Part shown: positions 1 to 8,864 of the stretch, piece after piece | Layout: the number at the start of each line of letters is the position of its first letter | Position numbering within the stretch: the stretch's first letter is position 1 | Assembly: GCA_004322045.1 (NCBI GenBank) | Contig: SCRN01000042.1 | Location: 1-64,000, forward strand | Direction of reading: 5' to 3' | DNA from: Paraburkholderia sp. | Lineage (GTDB): Bacteria > Pseudomonadota > Gammaproteobacteria > Burkholderiales > Burkholderiaceae | Length of the DNA: 64,000 bases | Notes under the pieces: model-generated | Database searches by the model: none | The model's input: the letters and a program-made list of their open reading frames with translations, nothing else | Told to the model about the DNA's origin: nothing | Translations under genes and position numbers: made by a program

Positions 1-44
1 TTGAAACGCGAAAGGCATCGGATCATGTCATTTATCTGGCGTCA

Positions 45-1499
45 ATGCCCACTTCTCAGAAAGCATCAGCGTATTTTTCTCAAAACATTGACAGCATCGC
101 TCGCTCCATCAGCCATCATGTACTTACAAATGCGAACCTTCTAGGCCTCTATGATCTCGCCGCCGCACTTTTCAGCGTTACGCCTACTGAACATTCGCTC
201 GCAGATATAGCTGCCTCTTTGCCGACATCCGATTGGGTCGCATCTGGCATTGGCCCCGATCCGTGGGCCGTCATGTATAGATCTGCATTTATCGATAATA
301 CGCCGCTTCTCCTGGTAGCTACACGTGTGTACATGCCAGCGTACTTCAACTTTCGCGAGAGCGTGACGGCAGAGCCCTGGCTGGCCGAGCCGACCGGTGA
401 AAAGTTCAAGATCCTTTGGTCCGATGCCCAGCAATGGTACAACGCGGCATTGACTTACTTGACGATAGATGACGACGATCTCGAGCTGACGCTACCGGCG
501 GAACCCAACCTCGATCTCCGGATGAAAGAGCATAAAACATGGTTCGAATTGGCCACGAGTACATTACACGGAGAAGGCCGCTATACCGAACCCAATGAAG
601 ACACACCGCTGCCTTACTTGACGAGCGAAGGTTCCTACCTAGTCTTTGGGTTCCCTACATCCGCGTCCACAGTGAATTTATTGAATGCAGATCCAACAGC
701 ACCGTATGATTCCCGGCGGAAGGACGGATTGTTGACTATCAACGGTCAAGCGATGTGCCTTGATGTTGCACGTTACATACCAGACACCATGGCAGACCCA
801 GAGCGGGCTGATGATGATGCCAAGACGCTGATGCACACTATCTTCGCGCATCCGGCATGCGACATCGGATTGGTATCACGGCGTGAGACGAAACAACTAC
901 TCGCTATCCGACCAGCGTCATATTACGATGTCGAGCGATTTTTGCGGATAGAGTTGCAGGCTGAGGTTGGCGAGGAAGTTTTGGTTCTCAAAACGGACGA
1001 ACCGTCCATCGCGCTATCCGTCATAGAAGACGTTTCGAGACGTAATTTGCAAAGCTTTACATCCCAATTCGACAATCAAATGCTCATCATGGAGTTGGAT
1101 GTGAGCCGCTTTGATGAGCTCAGCGGGTTTAGCCTTGGTCTTGAGCTCAGACAAGCGGGATACTTTCACAGCGCGGGCCTCGTCGGAAGGACAATAACGA
1201 GCGGGAGGAAAGGCAAACGAACATTACTTCTTGAGATCAGCCCGACGTTGGTCGCGCTAATCGAGCGGCTCGGCAAAAAGATCGTCTCCAATGCCGTACA
1301 GTACGGGCTTGTCATCCGCCGCCCTGCGGGTTTTACGCTCGAACTCGAACGCGTACCCAAATGGACGAAGGCGCTAGCGCCGGCTCGTGAAGAAGTTGTT
1401 GAATCGTTTGAGCGCTCTCCCTTTGCTGATGGCGACATGCCAATGTTTGACATCTTTCGCCACATGCGGCGCATACGGTACCAGCGCGACAACTTCTAA
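45..1499 (+). CDS. Hypothetical protein at island edge
   Basis: I do not recognise this 484-residue protein. It has no signal peptide, no clear membrane segment and no nucleotide-binding motif that I can see. The N-terminal half is rich in acidic and aromatic residues (a DDDD run near residue 145), and the C-terminal third has short beta-like stretches such as LLLEISPTLVALIERLG. Base composition is visibly less GC-rich than in the housekeeping genes to the right, with more A/T third positions, which suggests transfer with the neighbouring integrase. The frame is open back to the left edge of the window and no good ribosome site precedes the ATG at 45, so the true start may lie further left. 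A rho-independent terminator follows directly. Confidence 0.7.
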   Translation: MPTSQKASAYFSQNIDSIARSISHHVLTNANLLGLYDLAAALFSVTPTEHSLADIAASLPTSDWVASGIGPDPWAVMYRSAFIDNTPLLLVATRVYMPAYFNFRESVTAEPWLAEPTGEKFKILWSDAQQWYNAALTYLTIDDDDLELTLPAEPNLDLRMKEHKTWFELATSTLHGEGRYTEPNEDTPLPYLTSEGSYLVFGFPTSASTVNLLNADPTAPYDSRRKDGLLTINGQAMCLDVARYIPDTMADPERADDDAKTLMHTIFAHPACDIGLVSRRETKQLLAIRPASYYDVERFLRIELQAEVGEEVLVLKTDEPSIALSVIEDVSRRNLQSFTSQFDNQMLIMELDVSRFDELSGFSLGLELRQAGYFHSAGLVGRTITSGRKGKRTLLLEISPTLVALIERLGKKIVSNAVQYGLVIRRPAGFTLELERVPKWTKALAPAREEVVESFERSPFADGDMPMFDIFRHMRRIRYQRDNF

Positions 1500-1516
1500 G
1501 GCACTCTAGGCCCTCG

Positions 1517-1543
1517 AAAAGCCGGGATCACCTCCGGCTTTTT
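1517..1543 (+). terminator. Rho-independent terminator after the 484-aa gene
   Basis: The stem AAAAGCCGG / CCGGCTTTT encloses an 8-base loop and runs into a T-tract. It lies 17 bases after the stop codon of the upstream gene. Confidence 0.8.
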
Positions 1544-1628
1544 CATTGATCGCATTCATTTCTGACATTCGCCGCAGCGAAATCCGATGAGCCAATATCG
1601 CGCAACCGGTAAGACTACTGCGGACGCA

Positions 1629-2840
1629 CTATCGGAACTCCGAACGAATTGCTGGCGCGTCACATTCAAGTGCATCAAGATAATCAGCCCACGCCTGCAT
1701 CATCTTCCTGCGCAGCGGCAAATATTCCGCAAAGTTGTAAGCGCCTCTCACCTCATCCCGCTCGCCGTGAGATAGCTGCCGCTCGATTGCATCGGCTGGC
1801 CACCCCTGTTCATTGAACAACGTCGAGGCGGTACTGCGGAACCCATGCCCCGTCATTTGCTCACTCGTGTAGCCGAGTCTCCGCAGTGCCGCGTTGACGG
1901 TATTTTCGCTCATCGGTCGCGCGCTGGTCCTGACACTGGGAAAAACGTACCGTCCATGCCCCGTTATCGAGTAGAGCTCCTTCAAAACGGCAAGCGACTG
2001 CGTCGAAAGCGGCACGATATGCTGCTCTTTCATCTTCATCCTGCTGGCGGAGATGCGCCACTCCGCATGATCGAAGTCGAACTCGGACCATTCAGCCTTA
2101 CGGAGCTCCCCCGGTCGAACAAAGGTCAGAATACCGATAAGGAGCGCGCATTTCGTTTCAAAGCCACCGGCGAAGCCCCGAATCGCACGCATCAGTGCGC
2201 CGACTTCCTTTGGATCCGTGATCGACGCGTAATGCTGCTTTGGCGCGGGCTTGAGTGCCTCGTGAAGATCAGTCGTGGGATCATGGCTTACCCGCCCAGT
2301 CACCGCTGCATATCTGAAGATCTGCCCGCATTTCTGCGGGGAGCGATGGGCTGTATCAATCGCGCCTCGCCGCTCGATCCTCCGCAACGCAGTCAGTCAC
2401 TCCACCGGCGTGATTTCCGCAATCGGGCGCTTGCCTAGAGACGGAAACATATCGCGTTCCAACCGATGCAAGATGAGGTCAGCGTATTCTGCTTCCCACT
2501 TTCCTTTCATCAATTCGAACCACTCGCGAGCCACAACCTCGAAGCTGCTTCGGTCCTGCATTCTCGCGGCGGCCTTCCGAGCGCGTCGGATTTCCCCCGG
2601 GTCGAGGCCCTTAACAAGTTCACGCCGGGCGTCATCACGTAGCTCGCGCGCGCCCTTCAGCGACACCGCCGGATATGCACCGAGCGCGAGAAGCTTTTCC
2701 TTGCCGCCAAAGCGATACTTCATCCGCCACAAGCGTGAGCCGGTCGGAGTCAAAAGGAGATAGAGGCCGCCGCCATCGAACAGCTTGACCGGCTTTGCGC
2801 CTGACTTAGCTTTGCGTATCGAGGTATCGGAGAGGGCCAC
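1629..2840 (-). pseudogene. P4-type tyrosine recombinase (integrase), interrupted by a TGA
   Basis: The first part encodes an arm-binding domain of the DUF4102 type (SDTSIRKAKSG, LFDGGGLYLLLTPTGSRLWR). The second part encodes the catalytic domain, with the first Arg in FVRPGELRKAEW, the HGFRSTASTLFNEQGW box, a His in LSHGERDEVRG and the Tyr in FAEYLPLRR. Both parts are in the same frame, separated only by a TGA at 2397-2399 after ITPVE, where the family normally has a Leu-rich stretch. This is therefore a point nonsense change, not a frameshift. A GTG at 2838-2840 preceded by GGGAGA is the likely start. The N-terminus faces the 3' end of the tRNA at 3018-3105, the usual arrangement for an island inserted in a tRNA gene. 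A split two-piece product is possible but unlikely to be active. Confidence 0.8.
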
Positions 2841-3017
2841 TGGGGGTATCTCCCGCCGCAGCCTGCGACGTACCCCAGAAACTACCCCCACGAATCAGTG
2901 GAAGTCAACGGAAGGAGGCAGCCGTCCCTGGCATCTCCGAGAAGCCCGCCAATACGCGCCTTACGGGCGCATGAATGCCCAAACGGAACCCTCCGGACTT
3001 CCCTGGAACTCTTCGAA

Positions 3018-3105
3018 TGGTGGGCCGGGTGGGAGTCGAACCCACGGTGTCCTTTCGGAGGCGGATTATGAGTCCGCTGCCTGCAACCAGCACGGCGTCC
3101 GGCCC
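3018..3105 (-). tRNA. tRNA with CAT anticodon (Met or Ile2) and long variable arm
   Basis: The minus strand folds as a full cloverleaf with an encoded CCA. The acceptor is GGGCCGG/CCGGCCC with discriminator A, the D-stem is GCC/GGC, and the anticodon stem GCGGA/TCCGC carries loop CTCATAA. The T-stem is GTGGG/CCCAC with loop TTCGACT. Between the anticodon and T stems are 15 bases (CTCCGAAAGGACACC) that can form a small TCC-GAAA-GGA arm, so this is a class II shape. CAT means initiator or elongator Met, or lysidine-modified Ile2; I cannot choose between the last two. It lies downstream of rpoD on the same strand and is the probable attachment site for the adjacent integrase. Confidence 0.85.
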
Positions 3106-3431
3106 ATCGCACACTATGAATGCTTCGCTTGTGTGGCGAAAGTGCATGCCCGCGACTTCGACTACATGGCGACTACATCGCGGAAAGATTGCGAGTCTAT
3201 CGGCTAATGCAGCCGCGTGCAAATCCGAAAAACCAAATAAACGCGAATCCACTGTCGGTCCGACGAACAACGCCACGCCAAGCCGCTCGCGACCGACGCC
3301 GAAGCCGAAGCCGAAGCCGACACCCCAAATTCGAACGCCGGCGCCCGGCCGATAACCCGCCGCTCACAAAAAAGCCCAGCGCTTGCACGCCGGGCCTTTC
3401 TACCAAACCGACCTCACCGATCAATCCGAAA
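3106..3431. other. Intergenic region between the tRNA and rpoD
   Basis: This stretch has no convincing gene. It holds the rpoD terminator (3368-3398) and a short run of about four GCCGAA hexamers at 3298-3320. The rest shows no clear signal. Confidence 0.6.
3368..3398 (-). terminator. Rho-independent terminator of rpoD
   Basis: On the minus strand an 8-bp stem GCCCGGCG / CGCTGGGC (one G-T pair) with a 6-base loop is followed by six T residues. It lies about 35 bases beyond the rpoD stop codon. Confidence 0.8.
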
Positions 3432-5894
3432 TCAGTTCCCTTCGAGGAACGACTTCAGCTTATCCGAGCGGCTCGGATGACGCAGCTTGCGCAGCGCCTT
3501 GGCTTCGATTTGACGAATGCGCTCGCGCGTCACGTCGAACTGCTTGCCCACTTCCTCGAGCGTGTGATCCGTGCTCATTTCGATACCGAAACGCATACGC
3601 AACACCTTCGCCTCACGCGGCGTCAACGAATCGAGCACATCCTTCACGACGTCGCGCATGCTGGCATGCAACGCGGCATCGGCCGGCGCGACCGTGTTCG
3701 TATCCTCGATGAAGTCGCCCAGATGCGAATCGTCGTCGTCGCCGATCGGCGTTTCCATGGAGATCGGCTCCTTCGCGATCTTCATGATCTTGCGGATCTT
3801 GTCCTCCGGCATCTCCATCTTTTCCGCAAGCGTCGCCGGATCGGGCTCCAGCCCCGTCTCCTGCAGAATCTGCCGCGAAATACGGTTCATCTTGTTGATC
3901 GTCTCGATCATGTGAACCGGAATCCGGATCGTGCGCGCCTGGTCGGCAATCGAACGCGTAATGGCCTGGCGAATCCACCACGTGGCGTACGTCGAAAACT
4001 TATACCCGCGGCGGTATTCGAACTTGTCCACGGCCTTCATCAAGCCGATGTTGCCTTCCTGAATCAGATCGAGGAATTGCAAACCACGGTTCGTGTACTT
4101 CTTCGCAATCGAAATCACGAGACGCAAGTTGGCCTCGGTCATCTCGCGCTTGGCTTGACGCGCCTTCAATTCGCCCGCCGCCATCTGGCGGTTCGTTTCC
4201 TTCAAATCCTTCAGCGGCAACACCACGCGCGCTTGCAAATCGAGCAAACGCTGCTGCTGCTCGCGGATCGCCGGAATGTTGCGCGAGAGAATCGCACTGT
4301 ACGGATGCCCCTCGGCCACGATCTTCTCGGCCCACTCGAGATCGGTCTCGCTGCCCGGGAAACGCGCGATGAACTCGGCGCGCGGCATGCCGCACTTGTC
4401 GACGACGATATGCAGAATCTGACGCTCGACTTGACGCACTTCGTCCACTTGCGCGCGCAACGTATCGCACAGCCGCTCGACCGTACGCGCCGTGAAGCGA
4501 ATCGACATCAGTTCGTTTTGAATCGTCTCTTGCGCCTTCAAGTACGACTTCGACTTGTAGCCTTCCTTCTCGAACGCACGACGCATCTTGTCGAACCATT
4601 CGCTGATCAACGCGAATTTCTCGAGCGAAACGCGCTTGAGCGCTTCGAGTTGCGCCGCGTTGGCTGTCGCCTGCGCGGTGCCGTCGTCGTCCTCTTCTTC
4701 CTCTTCTTCCTCTTCCTCTTCTTCCTCGGCTTCGTTCTCGATCGCTTCCGCTTCCTGCGGCGAGAAACCATCCGCGTCTTCGGCGTTCGGATCGATGAGG
4801 CCGTCGACGAGTTCGTCGATGCGCGTTTCCTCATTCGCAACGCGCTCGGCCATCGCGAGGATGTCCGCGATCGTCGTCGGACACGCCGAGATCGCCATCA
4901 CCATGTGCTTGAGGCCGTCCTCGATTCGCTTCGCGATCTCGATTTCGCCTTCGCGCGTAAGCAACTCGACCGTGCCCATCTCACGCATGTACATACGGAC
5001 CGGGTCGGTCGTGCGGCCGAATTCGGAATCGACCGTCGATAACGCGACCTCCGCTTCCTCTTCGACTTCGTCGTCCGACGAGGCGGCCGGCGCATTGTCG
5101 TTGAGCAGCAGCGTTTCCGCATCGGGCGCCTGCTCGTAGACAGCCACGCCCATGTCGTTGAACGTGCTGATGATGCCTTCGATCGCCTCGGTCTCGGCGA
5201 AGTTGTCAGGCAGGTGGTCGTTGATTTCCGCGTACGTCAAAAAGCCGCGCTCTTTACCGAGCTTGATCAGCGCGCGCAGCTTCGAGCGGCGCTCTTCGAG
5301 CTCCTCCGCCGTGCCGGGCTGACTCGACGCGAACGCGTCCTTCAACAGCGCCTTTTCCTTCGCGCGGCGATCGCGCGCCTTGGCCTTTTCGGCCTTGACG
5401 GGAGCAGCAGCTTGTTGCTCTTCGCCTTGGGTTGCGTCGTCATCGACGGATACTTCGTTCAGCTTTTTCGTCATGGAGTTCGCCGTACCGGCTATAGTCT
5501 CGACTCGCGGCTGCTGGACTTCAGCCGGTTGCACCGTGGATACCTGGGTTTCGCGCACTGCCGAATCGTCCGGCGTGGCAGCCGCGCCCCCTGCGCTTTT
5601 TGAACCGGATCGCCTTGCGGCGGCGGCTCTCGTCTCCGGCTTGGCGGACGCTCGTGCCGCCTTGGTCATGTCGGCGGCTGCCGCCGAAGTTCGTACAGCC
5701 CCCGAGTCCACCGGCTTCTTGCCGGCCCCCTCCGCTGCACTTGCAGCCGTTGTCTTACGGACAGAAACGCTAGCCGATCGTGCAGAGACTTCCTCGCGCG
5801 CCGGCCGCACCGCACGCTGGCTCGAGCCCTGGGCCTTGCCCTTGCTCGCCCCCGTCGCGCCTCTCGCAGCCTTGGAGCCCGTAGTCTTTGCCAT
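3432..5894 (-). CDS. rpoD: RNA polymerase primary sigma factor RpoD (sigma-70)
   Basis: This is the housekeeping sigma factor that directs core RNA polymerase to -35/-10 promoters. The 820-residue protein is longer than the 613 of E. coli. Residues 1 to about 140 are a low-complexity Ala/Lys/Ser-rich extension; an internal Met starting MTKKLNEV lies near residue 141. Region 1.1 follows ([23 protein letters not shown] cannot be missed around 205-230), then 1.2 ([21 protein letters not shown]), a non-conserved region with a Glu/Asp tract, region 2 ([20 protein letters not shown]), region 3 and region 4 ([20 protein letters not shown]). It is the last gene of the rpsU-yqeY-dnaG-rpoD series and has its own extended -10 promoter in the dnaG-rpoD gap. 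Confidence 0.97.
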   Translation of the reverse strand: MAKTTGSKAARGATGASKGKAQGSSQRAVRPAREEVSARSASVSVRKTTAASAAEGAGKKPVDSGAVRTSAAAADMTKAARASAKPETRAAAARRSGSKSAGGAAATPDDSAVRETQVSTVQPAEVQQPRVETIAGTANSMTKKLNEVSVDDDATQGEEQQAAAPVKAEKAKARDRRAKEKALLKDAFASSQPGTAEELEERRSKLRALIKLGKERGFLTYAEINDHLPDNFAETEAIEGIISTFNDMGVAVYEQAPDAETLLLNDNAPAASSDDEVEEEAEVALSTVDSEFGRTTDPVRMYMREMGTVELLTREGEIEIAKRIEDGLKHMVMAISACPTTIADILAMAERVANEETRIDELVDGLIDPNAEDADGFSPQEAEAIENEAEEEEEEEEEEEEDDDGTAQATANAAQLEALKRVSLEKFALISEWFDKMRRAFEKEGYKSKSYLKAQETIQNELMSIRFTARTVERLCDTLRAQVDEVRQVERQILHIVVDKCGMPRAEFIARFPGSETDLEWAEKIVAEGHPYSAILSRNIPAIREQQQRLLDLQARVVLPLKDLKETNRQMAAGELKARQAKREMTEANLRLVISIAKKYTNRGLQFLDLIQEGNIGLMKAVDKFEYRRGYKFSTYATWWIRQAITRSIADQARTIRIPVHMIETINKMNRISRQILQETGLEPDPATLAEKMEMPEDKIRKIMKIAKEPISMETPIGDDDDSHLGDFIEDTNTVAPADAALHASMRDVVKDVLDSLTPREAKVLRMRFGIEMSTDHTLEEVGKQFDVTRERIRQIEAKALRKLRHPSRSDKLKSFLEGN
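4679..4738 (-). repeat. GAA/GAG trinucleotide tract encoding poly-Glu in RpoD
   Basis: A run of Glu codons mixing GAA and GAG, followed by Asp codons, encodes about a dozen consecutive Glu residues near residue 390 of RpoD. It lies in the non-conserved segment between regions 1.2 and 2. Mixed codon use makes slippage less likely than in a pure repeat. Confidence 0.75.
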
Positions 5895-5960
5895 CGCTAT
5901 CTCGCCTTTGCCCTAGCGCCATTGCTTCGAAAAGACAAACTGAACCGCTGAAAACCTTTT

Positions 5961-5969
5961 ATTATAGCA
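5961..5969 (-). promoter_or_regulatory. Extended -10 promoter element for rpoD
   Basis: The minus strand reads TGCTATAAT, a perfect extended -10, about 67 bases upstream of the rpoD start and inside the dnaG-rpoD gap. No good -35 lies at 17 bp, as expected for an extended -10 promoter. Confidence 0.6.
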
Positions 5970-5989
5970 CACACGGCGCAATCCCCCTT

Positions 5990-7885
5990 TCAAAGCCCGA
6001 GCTGCCGTTTCATCTCGGCGCGCTGCCGGTTCAGATCCGCGAATTGATCGATTTCCTCGGGCGCCAGTTTCGACTGGCGCGACAAGCGCTCGAGCCGTTC
6101 GCAGCACGCGTCGTAACGAATCTTTAGGATGGCCGCCTGGAATTCCTCCGCGGCGATGCGCTCGCGCTCCTGCTGTTGCTCGGCCGCGGCGGCGTCTTCC
6201 ACGTCGTGCATGAGCAAATCACGCACGTTTTCATCATAGACCAGAATTTCGCGGAAGATTTCTTCGAAAGTCGCCGCGTTGGCCCCATTTCTGAGCAGAT
6301 CCGACAGATGTTGAAATTCGGCTGCATCGCCCAAGGCGCGGGCGTGCGTGGCCGCTTCGGCGAACAATTCGCCATGGTGGCTTTGGTTGAATAGGCTTTC
6401 CTCGCTCTCTTCGTCCAAGACCGACACGATGCGCGGATACATCACCAAATTGCGCAACGCACGTTCCTCGATGCCCGTGACGCGCCGCCGGTCCTTGCGC
6501 GCGGGCGCGCTCCGGGCGGCCACGGCGATGCGCGTATCGACCTCGCACAGTGCGGCCACTTCTTCGAACGGAACGCCCAAGCGATCGGCGAACATGTGCA
6601 TGATCTGCGCGCGCAGTGCGTTGGCCGGCAGCGCCTGCAACAGCGGCTTGGCATCGAACAGCGCGCGGGCGCGCCCTTCCGGCGTATCGAGCTCCTTGCC
6701 CGCCAGCACTTCGTTCAACATGAACTGCGACAGCGGCAGCGCGTGCTCGATCTGCTCCGAAAAGGCGTCCCGGCCGAATTCACGGACAAAGCTATCGGGA
6801 TCGTGCTCCGGCGGCAAAAACAAGAAGCGGATCGTGCGGTTATCGGCCGCGTGCGGCAGGCAAGCGTCGAGCGCGCGGCGCGCGGCGCGACGGCCTGCAG
6901 CGTCCCCGTCGAAGCTGAAGATGACCGTATCGGTCTGCCGCAGCAGCTTCTGCACGTGAACCGGCGTGCAAGCGGTGCCGAGGGTCGCAACGGCATTCGG
7001 AAACCCGAGTTGCGCCAATGCGACGACGTCCATATACCCCTCCACCACCAACACGAAATGCGCCTCGCGAATCGCCAGCCGGGCCTCGAACAGCCCGTAC
7101 AGCTCGCTACCCTTGCTAAATAGCGGCGTTTCCGGGGAATTCAAATATTTCGGTTCGCCGCTGTCGAGCACACGCCCGCCGAAGCCGATCACCTGCCCCT
7201 TGACGTTGCGGATTGGGAACATGATGCGTTCGCGGAATCGGTCGTAGCGCCGCGGCTGGCCTTGCGCGTCGAGCTTCTCGCTGACGATGACGAGACCCGC
7301 CTCGACGAGCGCATCGTTGCGGTAATCGGAGAACGCGTCTTCGAGGTTCTGCCAGCCGTCGGGCGCGAAGCCGAGCCCGAAGCGCGCGGCGACTTCGCCC
7401 GTCAGCCCGCGCTTCTTCAAGTACTGAATGGCCGGCGGCGCGCCCCGCAACGTCTTGCGGTAGTAGTCGCATGCCGTTTGCATGAGATCCGACAATGCGG
7501 CAACCGCTTTGCCATCCACGGGTGCGAACCGCTCGGCGCCGGCTGCGCCGCCTTGGCCCGCGGGACCGCCGTAACCGCCGCGAGCGGGCGACGGCTCTTG
7601 CGGCACGGACAAGCCGACCGATTGCGCGAGCTCGCCCACCGCCTCGGGGAACGAAAGCCCCGCGTGTTCCATCAAGAAGCCGATGGCCGTCCCGTGCGCG
7701 CCGCAGCCGAAGCAGTGATAGAACTGCTTGGTCGGGCTGACGGTGAACGAGGGGCTTTTCTCGTTATGAAACGGGCACAAGCCCATGAAATTCGCCCCGC
7801 CCTTCTTCAACTGGACGAACTTGCCCACCACGTCGACGATATCGACGCGGTTCAGCAGATCCTGGAGAAAGGCGTGTGGAATCAC
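5990..7885 (-). CDS. dnaG: DNA primase DnaG
   Basis: DnaG makes the RNA primers for replication and binds the replicative helicase DnaB. The N-terminal CHC2 zinc-binding domain is clear (CPFHNEKSPSFTVSP, then YHCFGCGAHG), followed by the TOPRIM core (LVVEGYMDVVALAQLG, FSFDGDAAGRRAARRA) and a helical C-terminal helicase-interaction domain. I chose the GTG at 7885, giving MIPHAFLQDLLNRVDIVDVV, which matches the usual N-terminus; an upstream TTG would add two residues. Length, about 631 residues, is normal for the family. It lies between yqeY and rpoD on the same strand. Confidence 0.96.
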   Translation of the reverse strand: MIPHAFLQDLLNRVDIVDVVGKFVQLKKGGANFMGLCPFHNEKSPSFTVSPTKQFYHCFGCGAHGTAIGFLMEHAGLSFPEAVGELAQSVGLSVPQEPSPARGGYGGPAGQGGAAGAERFAPVDGKAVAALSDLMQTACDYYRKTLRGAPPAIQYLKKRGLTGEVAARFGLGFAPDGWQNLEDAFSDYRNDALVEAGLVIVSEKLDAQGQPRRYDRFRERIMFPIRNVKGQVIGFGGRVLDSGEPKYLNSPETPLFSKGSELYGLFEARLAIREAHFVLVVEGYMDVVALAQLGFPNAVATLGTACTPVHVQKLLRQTDTVIFSFDGDAAGRRAARRALDACLPHAADNRTIRFLFLPPEHDPDSFVREFGRDAFSEQIEHALPLSQFMLNEVLAGKELDTPEGRARALFDAKPLLQALPANALRAQIMHMFADRLGVPFEEVAALCEVDTRIAVAARSAPARKDRRRVTGIEERALRNLVMYPRIVSVLDEESEESLFNQSHHGELFAEAATHARALGDAAEFQHLSDLLRNGANAATFEEIFREILVYDENVRDLLMHDVEDAAAAEQQQERERIAAEEFQAAILKIRYDACCERLERLSRQSKLAPEEIDQFADLNRQRAEMKRQLGL

Positions 7886-7990
7886 ATGCAACCACGCGGG
7901 ACGAAAGCGGACGCTGCGCTCATGCTGCGCGTAGCCGCTCTCGTGGCGACCAAACGCGCGCCAGCGCAGCGCTCGGTTTCGCGCACCCGC

Positions 7991-8437
7991 TTACTTGGCA
8001 AGTGCGGCCTTCACGAGGGCGGATACGGCCGTCATGTCGGCCCGGCCGGCAAGCTTGCCCTTGAGCACGCCCATCACTTTGCCCATGTCCTGCGGCCCCG
8101 TCGCTCCCGTCTCCGCTACCGCCGCCTGCACCTGCTCGGCGATTTCGGCCTCCGACAATTGGGCCGGCATATAAGCGGCGAGCACGGCAAGCTCCGCACT
8201 CTCCTGTTCGACCAAATCGGTGCGGCCGGCCGCTTCGAATTGGCTGATCGAATCCTTGCGCTGCTTGATCATTTTGTCGATGACGGCCGTGATGGCGGCA
8301 TCGTCCAGCACCGTCCGTTCGTCGACTTCGCGCTGCTTGATCGCCGCCAGCAGCAAGCGAATCGTGGCGAGGCGCCCCGTCTCGCGTGCGCGCATCGCGG
8401 TTTTCATGTCCTCGTTGATACGATCTTTAAGACTCAT
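7991..8437 (-). CDS. yqeY: GatB/YqeY domain-containing protein
   Basis: A 148-residue protein of the YqeY family, related to the tail domain of the GatB amidotransferase subunit. It begins MSLKDRINEDMKTAMRARE and has the family features RLATIRLLLAAIKQREVDER and MGKVMGVLKGKLAGRADM. The usual idea of a role with tRNA or tRNA-like substrates rests on homology; the function is not well established. In many proteobacteria this gene sits between rpsU and dnaG, as here, which supports the call. Confidence 0.93.
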   Translation of the reverse strand: MSLKDRINEDMKTAMRARETGRLATIRLLLAAIKQREVDERTVLDDAAITAVIDKMIKQRKDSISQFEAAGRTDLVEQESAELAVLAAYMPAQLSEAEIAEQVQAAVAETGATGPQDMGKVMGVLKGKLAGRADMTAVSALVKAALAK

Positions 8438-8493
8438 CTTTCACCCGGCTGAGGAAGGGAGGTGGCAATCACGCAATGGTGCGCGCTGAGCGC

Positions 8494-8526
8494 AAAAACC
8501 CGCTTGGGATGTTTCCTCAAGCGGGT
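8494..8526 (-). terminator. Terminator/attenuator downstream of rpsU
   Basis: On the minus strand ACCCGCTT and AAGCGGGT form a stem with a loop that can pair further, followed by a run of five T. It lies between rpsU and yqeY, where it would reduce read-through from rpsU into the rest of the operon, like the rpsU-dnaG attenuator of E. coli. Confidence 0.75.
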
Positions 8527-8582
8527 CTTGCGCAGGCCGCGCGTTCGCGAACGTGAACGCGAGCGCAGCGGGCGCGGGACGA

Positions 8583-8795
8583 TCAATACAATTTCTTCGG
8601 CAGCATCTGGCTGCGCAGGCGCTTGAAATGGCGCTTCACGGCCGCGGACTTCTTACGCTTGCGTTCAGCCGTGGGCTTTTCGAAGAACTCGCGCGCACGA
8701 AGCTCGGTCAACAGGCCGTTCTTCTCGATCGTGCGCTTGAAGCGGCGCATCGCAACTTCAAAGGGCTCGTTTTCTTTTACGCGGATGATCGTCAT
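8583..8795 (-). CDS. rpsU: 30S ribosomal protein S21
   Basis: A 70-residue basic protein starting [21 protein letters not shown] and containing [20 protein letters not shown], the standard S21 pattern. S21 is a late-assembling protein of the small subunit platform that helps translation initiation. It heads the rpsU-yqeY-dnaG-rpoD series, with a likely promoter upstream (8828-8836) and a terminator after the gene. Confidence 0.97.
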   Translation of the reverse strand: MTIIRVKENEPFEVAMRRFKRTIEKNGLLTELRAREFFEKPTAERKRKKSAAVKRHFKRLRSQMLPKKLY

Positions 8796-8827
8796 GTTTC
8801 CAAAACGAAATTTTCCAAAGGTCCGGG

Positions 8828-8836
8828 AGTATAGCA
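8828..8836 (-). promoter_or_regulatory. Extended -10 element upstream of rpsU
   Basis: The minus strand reads TGCTATACT about 33 bases before the rpsU start. A TTGACA lies further up (8863-8868) but 26 bases from the hexamer at the closest, too far to serve as its -35. Confidence 0.5.
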
Positions 8837-8864
8837 GACCTTCTGCACATTTACACGAGCGTTG

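Noticed and set aside
3298-3320. Short GCCGAA hexamer repeat as a possible CRISPR or REP element
   Set aside because: There are only about four head-to-tail units with no spacers and no symmetry; it is a simple-sequence run.
3120-5042. 640-codon open frame opposite rpoD
   Set aside because: It is antisense to conserved rpoD and is Arg/His-rich, as expected of a shadow frame in high-GC DNA.
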